DNA from: Hymenobacter psoromatis
GTDB lineage: Bacteria > Bacteroidota > Bacteroidia > Cytophagales > Hymenobacteraceae
Direction: 5' to 3'
DNA length: 64,000 bases
NCBI RefSeq assembly: GCF_020012125.1
Contig: NZ_JAIFAG010000001.1
Span: 2,294,001-2,358,000 of the forward strand
This document shows positions 8,934 through 17,996 of the stretch, piece by piece. A program made the translations under genes and the position numbers. Each line of letters opens with the position of its first letter. The first letter of the stretch is position 1. Under the pieces are notes generated by a model that was not told where the DNA came from, did no database searches, and saw only the letters and a program-made list of their open reading frames with translations.

Positions 8934-8964
8934 TTGATAAAGCCAACTAAAACCCGTACCTTTG
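8934..8964 (+). promoter_or_regulatory. Promoter of the yceD-rpmF-plsX-fabH cluster
   Basis: TTG at 8934-8936 and TACCTTTG at 8957-8964 match the Bacteroidetes -33 (TTG) and -7 (TAnnTTTG) elements with a 20-base spacer. Transcription is predicted to start near 8971, about 15 bases ahead of the GTG codon chosen for the first gene. This is the best-formed promoter in the window. Confidence 0.7.
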
Positions 8965-8985
8965 CCCCCCGTAATTCGGCCTACT

Positions 8986-9525
8986 GTGAAAAAGGACTCG
9001 CAATTTGATTTGCCCATCGCCCGGCTCTCCCTTAAAACGCACCATTTCGCGTTTGAGTTGGGCCGCGCCTTTTTTGAGGAGTTCGACCCGAAAGGCGAGT
9101 TTATTGCCGATGGTAACCTGCACGCCGACGTAACACTCATCAAAACGGAGCGCGTTATTACCATCAAATCTCATATCGTGGGCACCGTGCGCCTCACCTG
9201 CGACCGCAGCCTGGACGAGTACGACCATCCGCTGGACGTGGAAAACCAGCTGCTGGTGCGCTACGGCGACGAGCCCAAGGAGTTGAACGACGACGTGCTG
9301 CAAGTCACGCCCGAAACCCTGACGCTCGACCTCGCGCAGCACCTCTACGACTACATCGGGCTGGCCCTACCTATGAAAAAACTTCACCCGCGCTTCCAAA
9401 ACGAGGCCGACGACGACCCCGACGCTACTACCAAGCTCATCTTCTCGACCCGCCCACCGGGCGAAGGCCCAGACGACGATGAGCCCGCTGACCCTCGCTG
9501 GGCCGCCCTCAAAAACCTGAATTAG
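8986..9525 (+). CDS. yceD: YceD family protein (DUF177)
   Basis: A 179-residue member of the YceD/DUF177 family, which in many bacteria and plants sits beside rpmF and is linked to 23S rRNA or ribosome accumulation. Visible family features are the central strand region with TVRLTCDRSLDEYDHPLDV, where the usual second cysteine appears missing, and an acidic tail ending DDDEPADPRWAALKNLN. The GTG start at 8986 was chosen because it lies just downstream of the promoter; a TTG at 8962 overlaps the -7 element and cannot be used. The neighbours rpmF, plsX and fabH are the canonical context. Confidence 0.85.
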   Translation: MKKDSQFDLPIARLSLKTHHFAFELGRAFFEEFDPKGEFIADGNLHADVTLIKTERVITIKSHIVGTVRLTCDRSLDEYDHPLDVENQLLVRYGDEPKELNDDVLQVTPETLTLDLAQHLYDYIGLALPMKKLHPRFQNEADDDPDATTKLIFSTRPPGEGPDDDEPADPRWAALKNLN

Positions 9526-9578
9526 GACCCTGTGCTAATTCATCCTTCCTACTTCTTAATTCCTAATTTCTCCGTAAC

Positions 9579-9812
9579 ATGGCACATCCTAAGCGCCGGA
9601 CCTCCACCGCCACCCGCGACAAACGCCGCAGCCACTACAAGCTGACTCCTAAGGCCGTTACCATTTGCCCTAACACGGGCGAGCTGCACCTGCGCCACAA
9701 AGCCTACGTGGTCGATGGCGACTTGTACCACAATGGCCAGCTGGCCATCAAGAATTATACCTCCGTAGCGGCCCCCGCCGCCGCCGGCGACACGGGCGCG
9801 GACGAAGAATAG
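9579..9812 (+). CDS. rpmF: 50S ribosomal protein L32
   Basis: A 77-residue L32 protein beginning MAHPKRRTSTATRDKRRSHY, the diagnostic N-terminus. It carries a single CPNTGE-type motif; a second cysteine pair is not visible, so the zinc site seems to be absent. The acidic C-terminal tail (ending DTGADEE) is longer than in E. coli L32. It follows yceD and precedes plsX, the standard order. Confidence 0.96.
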   Translation: MAHPKRRTSTATRDKRRSHYKLTPKAVTICPNTGELHLRHKAYVVDGDLYHNGQLAIKNYTSVAAPAAAGDTGADEE

Positions 9813-9842
9813 TCGAAAGCGTTGTTATTTCGCGGTACCATC

Positions 9843-9879
9843 GGGCCGGACTGCTCTTTTGAGATTGGCAGTCCGGCCC
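9843..9879. terminator. Strong hairpin between rpmF and plsX
   Basis: GGGCCGGACTGC at 9843-9854 pairs perfectly with GCAGTCCGGCCC at 9868-9879 across a 13-base loop, and is followed by GGTTTGGTTT. The 12-bp GC-rich stem could terminate or attenuate transcription after rpmF, giving high ribosomal protein expression relative to plsX. The T-run is imperfect, so partial termination or mRNA-end protection is as likely. Confidence 0.55.
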
Positions 9880-9937
9880 GGTTTGGTTTCGCGCTGGTGC
9901 GCTTTCTTATGGCTGTACTTTTATTTTATCCGCGTTC

Positions 9938-10879
9938 ATGAAAATTGCCCTCGACGCTATGGGCGGCGACTTTGCCCCCCAGGCTGCCGTGGCCGGTGCC
10001 GTGCTGGCTGCCCAGCGCCTGGCCGGCAAAGCTCAGGTAGTACTCATCGGCACCGAAGCCGAAGTACGGCCGCTGCTTCAGTCCTATGGCCCCGCCGCCG
10101 CCGCGCTGGAACTGGTAGCTTCCACGCAGGTTATCGAAATGGGTGAGCACCCCGCCAAGGCTTTTCAGCAAAAGCAGGATAGCAGCATTGCCGTGGGCTA
10201 CCGCCTGCTGCACAGCGGCGAAGTAGATGCCTTTTGCTCGGCCGGCAACACGGGCGCTATGCTCGTGGGGGCCATGTTTACGGTGAAGGTCGTGCCCGGC
10301 GTGCTGCGCCCGGCCATCGCCAACTTCGTACCCAAGCTGGCCGGGGGCTACGGCATCCTGGTTGATGCTGGCGCCAATGCCGATTGCAAGCCCGAAATGT
10401 TGGAACAATTCGGCGAGCTAGGCTCGCTCTACGCGCAGTATGTGCTGGGCATTGCCCGGCCCAAAGTGGGGCTGATGAGCCTGGGTGAGGAAGAAGGCAA
10501 GGGTGACGTGGTGACGCAGGCGGCGCATCAGCTCTTCAAAGTGAACCCGCACGTGCACTTTATCGGTAATATTGAGGGTAGGGACTTGTTTAATGACAAG
10601 GCCGATGTCATTGTCTGCGATGGGTACGTAGGCAACGTAATGCTGAAAATGGCCGAGTCGATGTACGAAATCATGGTTAGCCGCAATCTGAACGATGATT
10701 TTTTTGAGAAAGTAAATTACGAAACTATTGGTGGCTCACCCATCCTGGGCATCAACGATAATGCGCTTATTGGCCACGGCGTTAGTACGCCGCTGGCCAT
10801 CTGCAACATGATAATTCAAGGCTACCAGATGGCCCATTCGGGCATCGTGGACCAAATCAAAGACTCTTTCAAATCCTAA
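9938..10879 (+). CDS. plsX: Phosphate acyltransferase
   Basis: PlsX converts acyl-ACP and phosphate to acyl-phosphate, the donor for PlsY in glycerophospholipid synthesis. The 313-residue protein starts [18 protein letters not shown], the family opening, and contains [25 protein letters not shown] and GNIEGRDLF blocks typical of PlsX. It is peripheral to the cytoplasmic membrane. Position between rpmF and fabH matches the conserved fatty-acid cluster. Confidence 0.95.
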   Translation: MKIALDAMGGDFAPQAAVAGAVLAAQRLAGKAQVVLIGTEAEVRPLLQSYGPAAAALELVASTQVIEMGEHPAKAFQQKQDSSIAVGYRLLHSGEVDAFCSAGNTGAMLVGAMFTVKVVPGVLRPAIANFVPKLAGGYGILVDAGANADCKPEMLEQFGELGSLYAQYVLGIARPKVGLMSLGEEEGKGDVVTQAAHQLFKVNPHVHFIGNIEGRDLFNDKADVIVCDGYVGNVMLKMAESMYEIMVSRNLNDDFFEKVNYETIGGSPILGINDNALIGHGVSTPLAICNMIIQGYQMAHSGIVDQIKDSFKS

Positions 10880-10937
10880 CTCCCAAAAGTCTGGCCCCAG
10901 GCCGGGCTTTCTGGGTTTGGGCCGCACCTTTGCGCTC

Positions 10938-11930
10938 ATGAAGATTACCGCCGCCATTACCGGAGTCGGAGGCTACGTGCCCGATTACGTGCTCACCAAC
11001 CAGGAGCTGGAAAAGCTGGTCGATACCACCGACGAATGGATTACCTCGCGCACCGGCATCAAGGAGCGCCGCATTCTGAAGGGCAAGGACCAGGGCAGCT
11101 CGGTAATGGGCATTCAGGCGGTGCGCCAGCTACTCGAAAAAACCAATACCCGGCCCGAGGAGGTGGACCTGCTCATCTGCGCCACCGTGACGCCCGACAT
11201 GCTGTTTCCGGCCACGGCCAACATCATTTCGGCGGGGGTAGGCATTCAGAATGCCTTCAGCTACGACCTGAACGCGGCCTGTTCCAGCTTTCTGTACGCG
11301 CTGACTACCGCCGCGCAGTTCGTGCAAAGCGGCATATATAAGAAAGTGGTGGTGGTAGGGGCCGATAAGATGTCGGCCATCGTGGACTACACCGACCGCT
11401 CCAACTGCATCCTGTTTGGCGACGGGGCCGGGGCAGTCATGCTGGAGCCCAGCACCGATGGCTACGGTATCCTGGACCAGGTGCTGTGCTCGAACGGCAA
11501 CGGGGAGCAGTTTCTGAATCAGAAAGCCGGCGGCAGCCGCCGCCCGCCCACGGCCGAAACCGTGGCCAACGGCGAGCACTTCATTTACCAGGAAGGCGCC
11601 ACGGTCTTCAAGTTCGCCGTTAAAAACATGGCCGACGTGGCCGCGCAGGTGATGACCCGCCAGGGCCTGAGCCACGACGACGTGGCCTGGCTGGTGCCCC
11701 ACCAGGCCAATAAGCGCATCATCGATGCTACGGCTAACCGCATGGGGGTAGGCCCCGAAAAGGTCATGCTCAACATTCAGCGCTACGGCAACACTACCAG
11801 CGCTACCATCCCGCTTTGCCTCTGGGACTACGAAAAGCAACTGCATAAAGGCGACAATCTCATTCTCGCGGCTTTCGGCGGTGGCTTCACCTGGGGTGCC
11901 ATGCATGTCAAATGGGCGTACAATTCCTGA
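10938..11930 (+). CDS. fabH: Beta-ketoacyl-ACP synthase III
   Basis: FabH starts fatty-acid synthesis by condensing acetyl-CoA or branched acyl-CoA with malonyl-ACP. The 330-residue protein carries the catalytic triad: Cys115 in AACSSF, His in HQANKRI near residue 256, and Asn in [10 protein letters not shown] near 286. The ATG at 10938 ([17 protein letters not shown]) was chosen; a TTG 21 bases upstream gives only a short non-conserved extension. CACCTTTG just ahead of the start is a near match to a -7 element. Confidence 0.95.
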   Translation: MKITAAITGVGGYVPDYVLTNQELEKLVDTTDEWITSRTGIKERRILKGKDQGSSVMGIQAVRQLLEKTNTRPEEVDLLICATVTPDMLFPATANIISAGVGIQNAFSYDLNAACSSFLYALTTAAQFVQSGIYKKVVVVGADKMSAIVDYTDRSNCILFGDGAGAVMLEPSTDGYGILDQVLCSNGNGEQFLNQKAGGSRRPPTAETVANGEHFIYQEGATVFKFAVKNMADVAAQVMTRQGLSHDDVAWLVPHQANKRIIDATANRMGVGPEKVMLNIQRYGNTTSATIPLCLWDYEKQLHKGDNLILAAFGGGFTWGAMHVKWAYNS

Positions 11931-12023
11931 GTTAAGAGTTAAAAGTTATGAGTTAAGAGTTGGCTGCACTGGCCGCCAAAACTCATAACCGTAACTCTTA
12001 ACTTTCAACTCTTAACTTTTAAC
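11929..12023. repeat. AT-rich inverted repeat built from GTTAAGAGTT words (family D)
   Basis: Direct copies of GTTAAGAGTT and an ATGAGT word on the left side face AACTCATAAC, AACTCTTAAC and TTAACTTTTAAC on the right, around a GC-rich loop. The element fills the gap between the fabH stop codon and the efp start. A related fragment, AACTCTCACCTTTTAACTC, lies at 33.71 kb before the flippase gene. Confidence 0.75.
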
Positions 12024-12031
12024 TAAAACCA

Positions 12032-12595
12032 ATGGCTACTACCGCCGATTTTCGCAACGGGCTCGTGTTGCTGTACAACAACGACCTGCACGTCATTACG
12101 GAGTTTCAGCACGTAAAGCCTGGCAAGGGACCAGCTTTCGTGCGCACCAAGATGCGCAATATCAAGACGGGCAAGGTCCTAGACAACACCTTCAACGCTG
12201 GGGTGAAGGTCGAAACCGCCCGCGTGGAGCAGCGCCCGCACCAGTACCTGTTTAAGGACGACTACGGCTTCACATTCATGGACAATGACACCTTTGAGCA
12301 GATTGTGCTGCCCGAGGCCATGGTGCCCTTCGCCGACCTCATGAAGGAGGGCCAGGCCGTCACCATTCTCATGCACGCCGAAACCGAGCAGCCCCTCACC
12401 GCCGAGCTGCCCACCACCGTAGACCTGGTAGTAACCTACACCGAGCCCGGCCTGCGCGGCGATACCGCCACTAACACCCTCAAGCCCGCCACCGTCGAAA
12501 CCGGGGCCCGCATCCAGGTGCCGCTTTTCATTGATACTGACACTAAAATTCGCATTAAAACCAGCGACTACTCCTACGTAGAGCGCGTGAAGTAA
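12032..12595 (+). CDS. efp: Elongation factor P
   Basis: EF-P relieves ribosome stalling at polyproline stretches. The 187-residue protein has the KOW-like domain I with HVKPGKGPAFVRTK, where Lys32 is the position modified in many species, followed by two OB-fold domains ending IKIRIKTSDYSYVERVK. No epmA or epmB gene is visible in the window. The proline-rich codes created by the frequent CCTACCCC word may raise the demand for EF-P, which is only a suggestion. Confidence 0.96.
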   Translation: MATTADFRNGLVLLYNNDLHVITEFQHVKPGKGPAFVRTKMRNIKTGKVLDNTFNAGVKVETARVEQRPHQYLFKDDYGFTFMDNDTFEQIVLPEAMVPFADLMKEGQAVTILMHAETEQPLTAELPTTVDLVVTYTEPGLRGDTATNTLKPATVETGARIQVPLFIDTDTKIRIKTSDYSYVERVK

Positions 12596-12599
12596 GGTT

Positions 12600-12675
12600 G
12601 TAGCGTGGACTCCGCGAGTCCGCGTGTGGTAGCAGCCAAACGTTTCAGCGCGCGGACTCGCGGAGTCCACACTAC
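12600..12675. repeat. Inverted repeat, family C (copy 1)
   Basis: Arms GTAGCGTGGACTCCGCGAGT at 12600 and ACTCGCGGAGTCCACACTAC ending at 12675 form a long GC-rich stem around a loop of about 22 bases. It starts 5 bases after the efp stop and ends 10 bases before the chosen accB start. A second copy is at 44.26-44.33 kb. Confidence 0.88.
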
Positions 12676-12685
12676 TTCCCCTCCG

Positions 12686-13204
12686 ATGTCGAAAGAATCC
12701 CCCAAAACCCCGCCCAAAAAAGACGCTGCCATGAAAGCCAAAGAACTCCAGGAGCTGCTCGACTTCATTGCTAAGTCGGGCCTCAATAAGGTCAATATTG
12801 AAACTGAAGAGTTCAAAATCTCGGTGCAGCGCGAACCCGGCACCAAGCAGATTGTGAGCATGAGTGCGGCCCCGGCGGCTCCGCAGCCGGCCCCGGCGGC
12901 GGCCCCGCCCACTATCGCGCCCGCCGCCCCTACCCCCTCCGCCGCGGCCGAGCCTGCCGGCGCGGCTAGCTACACGCCCCTCAAATCGCCGATGATTGGT
13001 ACCTTCTACCGCAGCAGCGGCCCCGACACGCCGGTGTTCGTACAGGTGGGCGACATGGTGGAGAAAGGCCAGGTTATCTGCATCATCGAGGCCATGAAGC
13101 TCTTCAATGAGATTGAGGCCGAGCAGGCTGGCCGCATCGTGAAGGTGCTCGTCGAAAACGCTACCCCCGTGGAGTACGACCAGCCGCTGTTCCTGATTGA
13201 GTAG
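12686..13204 (+). CDS. accB: Acetyl-CoA carboxylase biotin carboxyl carrier protein
   Basis: AccB carries biotin between the carboxylase and transferase steps of malonyl-CoA synthesis. The 172-residue protein has an N-terminal helical segment ([20 protein letters not shown]), an Ala/Pro-rich linker near 65-95 and a C-terminal biotinyl domain with the modified lysine in [12 protein letters not shown]. The ATG at 12686 is the first after repeat [13 protein letters not shown] at 12731 matches the usual start of this protein in relatives and may be the true one. accC follows after a family A repeat. Confidence 0.94.
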   Translation: MSKESPKTPPKKDAAMKAKELQELLDFIAKSGLNKVNIETEEFKISVQREPGTKQIVSMSAAPAAPQPAPAAAPPTIAPAAPTPSAAAEPAGAASYTPLKSPMIGTFYRSSGPDTPVFVQVGDMVEKGQVICIIEAMKLFNEIEAEQAGRIVKVLVENATPVEYDQPLFLIE

Positions 13205-13225
13205 TATCTCTCCTTTGGCTTCAAA

Positions 13226-13334
13226 AGGAACGTCATGCTGAGCTTGCCGAAGCATCTCTCCCGCTTAAGTAAACCTAACGTCAAGAGTTAGTAACGCGGG
13301 AGAGATGCTTCGGCAAGCTCAGCATGACGTTCTT
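13226..13334. repeat. Inverted repeat, family A (copy 3), between accB and accC
   Basis: Arms begin GAACGTCATGCTGAGCTTGC and continue CGAAGCATCTCTCCCGC, mirrored on the right. The element sits inside what is normally a tightly linked accB-accC pair and could alter the ratio of the two products by partial termination or by protecting transcript ends. Confidence 0.9.
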
Positions 13335-13379
13335 TCGGTTCTTGCTTCCCTACCCCCTTCCATATCGCCACCTTTGGCC

Positions 13380-14723
<1,344 letters not shown>

Positions 14724-14740
14724 TATTTCTTGTCAAGAAG

Positions 14741-14764
14741 AGTATCGGATTCGCTGCCGATACT
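14741..14764. terminator. Hairpin after accC
   Basis: AGTATCGG and CCGATACT form an 8-bp perfect stem around an 8-base loop 17 bases after the accC stop. There is no T-run, so its role as a terminator is uncertain. Confidence 0.3.
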
Positions 14765-14854
14765 GGCTAAATGACTAGCATTATTGCTGGCCGATATCCA
14801 TAAAACTCACGCATTCCGCCCTTGCAACTAGCTAGTCAATAAACCGCTTCTGCC

Positions 14855-15973
14855 ATGTTTCATCCCGCTCGTACAATGCCTTTTGCCAGCCTGTGGGCTG
14901 GCTTGCAGGCGGCGCGGGCGGCAGGACTAGTGACTATGCGCTATGATGCCGATACGGGCCGTTCGCTGTGGTGCTATACCACCCGCTGCGTGTACGAAGG
15001 AAGCTGGGACGATATCACAATGCTGGCGCGGGGCTTGGTGCTGCACGAAACTCACCAACTGGTAGTAGCTACGCCATTTCCAAAGTTTTTTAACTTAGGT
15101 GAGCGGGGACAGATAATCCCGGCTCTACCATTTGAAGTCTTTGAAAAGCTCGACGGCTCGCTCATTATTATTCACTATTGGCAGGGCCAGTGGCGAGCGG
15201 TTACCAAAGGCGCGTTTGACAGTGCGCAGGCCCAGTGGGCGGAAAAGCGCTTGGCCGGGCAAAATCTGGCGGCGCTAGTGCCGGGCACCACTTATCTAGC
15301 TGAGGCGGTGTACCCCGAAAATCGCATCGTCATTGCCTACACTGAGCCGGCGCTGGTGCTGCTGGCTGCCTACCACGCCGATGGGCAAGGACTCGAAACG
15401 CCTAATCTACAGCATGTAGCCAAGCAGTTGGGCTGGCCCCTAGCCGAGCGGCACCCCTATACTTCATTTGCAGAGATGCTAGCCGAGGTGGATACGCTGC
15501 CAGCTAGCCGCGAGGGTTTTGTGGTGCGCTTTGCCAATGACTTGCGGTTGAAAGTGAAAGGGGCCGAGTACCGACGTATTCACGCCCTTATTTCGCACTG
15601 TACCCCACTGGCGCTCTGGGCAAGCTGGTCGGCGGGCGACGACCTGACCGAATTGCGGCGTGAACTACCCGAAGAATTTTGGGCTGACTTCGATACTATT
15701 ATCGCCCTACTACGCCAGCGGCTGGCTAATTTAATAGACCGTATTACTGAAGTGGCGACCAGCGTAGTGCAGCTGACTGACAAGGATTTAGGTTTAGAAC
15801 TGACCGCGTACCCCGCCGATGTGCGACCGTTTTTATTTGCTTGGCGTAAATCGGGGGGACAATTGGCGGGCAAGCAGCGGGAGGCGCTGTTCCGCGCCAT
15901 TCGGCCTGCGGGTAACGAGCTGGTGGGCTACGTGCCCTCCTACGCAATACAGCGGGCCACAGAAGACCTATAA
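14855..15973 (+). CDS. T4 Rnl1-like RNA ligase
   Basis: A 372-residue nucleotidyltransferase-superfamily ligase that should seal 5'-phosphate and 3'-hydroxyl RNA ends through a covalent lysyl-AMP. Motif I is EKLDGS with the predicted adenylated Lys98. An ARGLVL block near 58-63, a TKGAFDSAQAQW segment near 118 like the TKGSF region of Rnl1, motif IV EGFVVRF at 220-226 and motif V LKVKG near 232-236 are all present, so it looks active. No kinase-phosphatase, toxin nuclease or phage gene is next to it. Function in repair of damaged RNA is inferred only from the family. MFHPARTM contains two possible starts, residue 1 or 8. Confidence 0.85.
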   Translation: MFHPARTMPFASLWAGLQAARAAGLVTMRYDADTGRSLWCYTTRCVYEGSWDDITMLARGLVLHETHQLVVATPFPKFFNLGERGQIIPALPFEVFEKLDGSLIIIHYWQGQWRAVTKGAFDSAQAQWAEKRLAGQNLAALVPGTTYLAEAVYPENRIVIAYTEPALVLLAAYHADGQGLETPNLQHVAKQLGWPLAERHPYTSFAEMLAEVDTLPASREGFVVRFANDLRLKVKGAEYRRIHALISHCTPLALWASWSAGDDLTELRRELPEEFWADFDTIIALLRQRLANLIDRITEVATSVVQLTDKDLGLELTAYPADVRPFLFAWRKSGGQLAGKQREALFRAIRPAGNELVGYVPSYAIQRATEDL

Positions 15974-15988
15974 ATCACTGCTTATTTT

Positions 15989-16333
15989 ATGCGCAAACTA
16001 CTGCTCGTCTGCATGGTTGGGCTATCGCTCACCAGTTGCTCCGACCCTTGCAATGGCCACATTGAAAGCTCGGTGCTTTATTTCAAACAAGCGCCGCACG
16101 GCCAATTCGTGTACGCCAACGTGCTGAATAATCCTGCTCTCGGCAGCCAGCAAACACTAATGCGCGAGGATAAGGAATATGGCACATTTCCGCACGTTAT
16201 TATTATTAACGACCCGGAAATGAAATTTAAGGGCCGGAGTACTATTTGCTTCGATGAGTTTACGAAGCAAGCGTTACCAGTTGATATTGATTTGCGGGAA
16301 AAAGATATTCCCCGCATTTTGATTACGAAGTAA
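15989..16333 (+). CDS. Small lipoprotein of unknown function
   Basis: A 114-residue protein with a lipoprotein signal MRKLLLVCMVGLSLTSC, the lipobox cysteine at residue 17. The mature part has three more cysteines or so and no recognised domain. It starts 15 bases after the RNA ligase gene and could be cotranscribed. Codon use looks somewhat more AT-rich than its neighbours. It faces ffh convergently across a family A repeat. Confidence 0.6.
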   Translation: MRKLLLVCMVGLSLTSCSDPCNGHIESSVLYFKQAPHGQFVYANVLNNPALGSQQTLMREDKEYGTFPHVIIINDPEMKFKGRSTICFDEFTKQALPVDIDLREKDIPRILITK

Positions 16334-16343
16334 GTATTACAAT

Positions 16344-16453
16344 AAAAGAACGTCATGCTAACGAGGAAGGCGTCTCGCCCGCGTAAGTAATTCCAAGCAT
16401 TTAGGATTACTTACGCGGGCGAGATGCTTCCTTCATCAGCATGACGTTCTTTT
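16344..16453. repeat. Inverted repeat, family A (copy 4), divergent core
   Basis: Outer arms AAAAGAACGTCATGCT and AGCATGACGTTCTTTT match copy 2, while the inner core differs (AACGAGGAAGGCGTCTCGCC). It lies between the convergent lipoprotein and ffh genes and ends in a T-rich flank, so it could serve as a bidirectional terminator. Confidence 0.88.
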
Positions 16454-16471
16454 AGCTCTACTGTCCGTTTT

Positions 16472-17842
16472 TTAGCGGCGGCCCGCGCCGGGCATCGCGC
16501 CGCCTTTCATGCCGCCCATCATTTTGGCCATTTGGGCCATGCCGCCTTTGGTCTGACTGAGTTTGTTCATCTGGCGCATCATTTTGCGCATGTCTTCAAA
16601 TTGCTTCATCAGGGCATTCACCTGCTGAATATCGGTACCCGAACCGGCGGCGAGGCGGCGGCGGCGCGAGCCGTTAATGAGGTCGGGCTGGGCGCGCTCC
16701 TGCTTGGTCATGCTCTTAATAATGCTCTCCACAGGCTTAAAGGCGTCGTCGTCGATTTCGACGTCCTTCATCATTTTAGAGGCCCCCGGAATCATGCCTA
16801 CCAAGTCCTTGAGGTTGCCCATCTTCTTGATTTGCTCCAGCTGGCCGAGGAAGTCGTTGAAGTCGAACTGGTTTTTGCGAATCTTGGCATTGATGCGCTT
16901 GGCCTCATCCTCGTCGAACTGCTGCTGAGCGCGCTCTACGAGCGAAATCACGTCGCCCATGCCCAGGATGCGCTGGGCCATGCGGTCAGGGTAGAAGAGG
17001 TCCAGCGCCTCCATCTTCTCGCCCGTCGAGATGAACTTGATGGGCTTTTCGACCACCGCGCGAATGGAGAGAGCCGCGCCGCCGCGGCTGTCGCCGTCGA
17101 GCTTAGTGAGCACTACCCCGTCGAAATTCAGCCGGTCGTTGAAGGTTTTGGCGGTATTTACGGCGTCCTGGCCGGTCATCGAATCCACCACAAACAAGGT
17201 TTCGCTGGGGTTGATGGCGCGCTTCACGGCCTCAATCTCGCGCATCATCTGCTCATCCACGGCCAGGCGGCCGGCGGTGTCCACGATGACGACCTTCTTG
17301 TTGTTTTGCTTCGCGTAGGCGATGGCGTTCTGCGAAATCTCGACCGGATTTTTATTTTCCGGCTCTGAATAAACTTCTACCCCAATCTGCTCGCCGAGCA
17401 CTTTGAGCTGGTCGATGGCGGCGGGGCGATATACGTCGCAGGCCACTAGCAGCACGGTGCGGTTCTGCTTTTTGATAAAGCTGGCCAGCTTGCCGGCGAA
17501 GGTCGTTTTGCCCGAGCCCTGCAGACCCGAGAGCAGTACCACGGCCGGGTCGCCCTTAATGACGATATCCTGCTTTTCGCCGCCCATGAGCTGGGTCAGC
17601 TCATCGTAGACGATTTTGACCATGAGCTGGCCCGGCGAGATGGCCGTGAGCACGTCGCGGCCCATCGCCTCGTCCTTAATCTTGTCGGTTACTTCCTTGG
17701 CAACCTTATAGTTAACGTCGGCATCGACCAGCGCCCGGCGAATTTCCTTAACGGTGGCGGCGACGTTGATTTCCGAGATGCTACCCTGCCCTTTGAGGGT
17801 TTTGATAGCTTTATCGAGCTTGGTGGAGAGATTATCGAACAT
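16472..17842 (-). CDS. ffh: Signal recognition particle protein Ffh
   Basis: Ffh is the GTPase that with 4.5S RNA delivers nascent membrane proteins to the Sec translocon. The 456-residue protein has the N domain, the G domain with P-loop GLQGSGKTTF near 108-117, DTAGRLAVDEQM, the TKLDGDSRGGAAL motif near 246-258, and a methionine-rich M domain ending in MRQMNKLSQ and MAKMMGGMKGGAMPGAGRR. The matching RNA gene is at 46.9 kb in this window. Confidence 0.97.
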   Translation of the reverse strand: MFDNLSTKLDKAIKTLKGQGSISEINVAATVKEIRRALVDADVNYKVAKEVTDKIKDEAMGRDVLTAISPGQLMVKIVYDELTQLMGGEKQDIVIKGDPAVVLLSGLQGSGKTTFAGKLASFIKKQNRTVLLVACDVYRPAAIDQLKVLGEQIGVEVYSEPENKNPVEISQNAIAYAKQNNKKVVIVDTAGRLAVDEQMMREIEAVKRAINPSETLFVVDSMTGQDAVNTAKTFNDRLNFDGVVLTKLDGDSRGGAALSIRAVVEKPIKFISTGEKMEALDLFYPDRMAQRILGMGDVISLVERAQQQFDEDEAKRINAKIRKNQFDFNDFLGQLEQIKKMGNLKDLVGMIPGASKMMKDVEIDDDAFKPVESIIKSMTKQERAQPDLINGSRRRRLAAGSGTDIQQVNALMKQFEDMRKMMRQMNKLSQTKGGMAQMAKMMGGMKGGAMPGAGRR

Positions 17843-17930
17843 AAAATCGCAGATTTCGCGGATTGAGCTGATTTCGCAGATTCGGACGAAGGTCTACCTA
17901 AGTCAACGCTACGCTGCCCATTTGAATTTC

Positions 17931-17938
17931 CAAAGTTA
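17931..17938 (-). promoter_or_regulatory. Candidate -7 element (TAACTTTG) for ffh
   Basis: The minus strand reads TAACTTTG, a full match to TAnnTTTG, about 90 bases upstream of the ffh start. It faces away from the plus-strand element at 17965, giving a compact divergent promoter pair. No clear -33 TTG was seen. Confidence 0.5.
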
Positions 17939-17964
17939 CGACGGGGGCGGTTGCACCCTTCACG

Positions 17965-17972
17965 TAGCTTTG
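17965..17972 (+). promoter_or_regulatory. Candidate -7 element (TAGCTTTG) for the glycan-locus glycosyltransferase
   Basis: TAGCTTTG matches TAnnTTTG. Transcription is predicted to begin near 17979, about 18 bases ahead of the GTG start chosen for the glycosyltransferase. The only nearby TTG is too close (11-base spacer) to be a standard -33 element. Confidence 0.45.
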
Positions 17973-17996
17973 CCGACGCAATTCTTTTTCCTGCCC

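Noticed and set aside
8962..8985. TTG start of YceD at 8962
   Set aside because: It overlaps the TACCTTTG promoter element and lies before the predicted transcription start.
10925..10932. CACCTTTG upstream of fabH, and the similar one before accC, as promoters
   Set aside because: First base differs from TAnnTTTG and they lie so close to the ATG that leaderless transcripts would be needed; kept only as notes.
12179..13255. 358-codon frame on the minus strand opposite efp and accB
   Set aside because: Antisense shadow of well-recognised genes in GC-rich DNA; its translation is His/Gly/Arg-rich and has no domain.
16532..17368. 278-codon frame on the plus strand opposite ffh
   Set aside because: Antisense to ffh; its Leu/His-rich translation is a composition effect.
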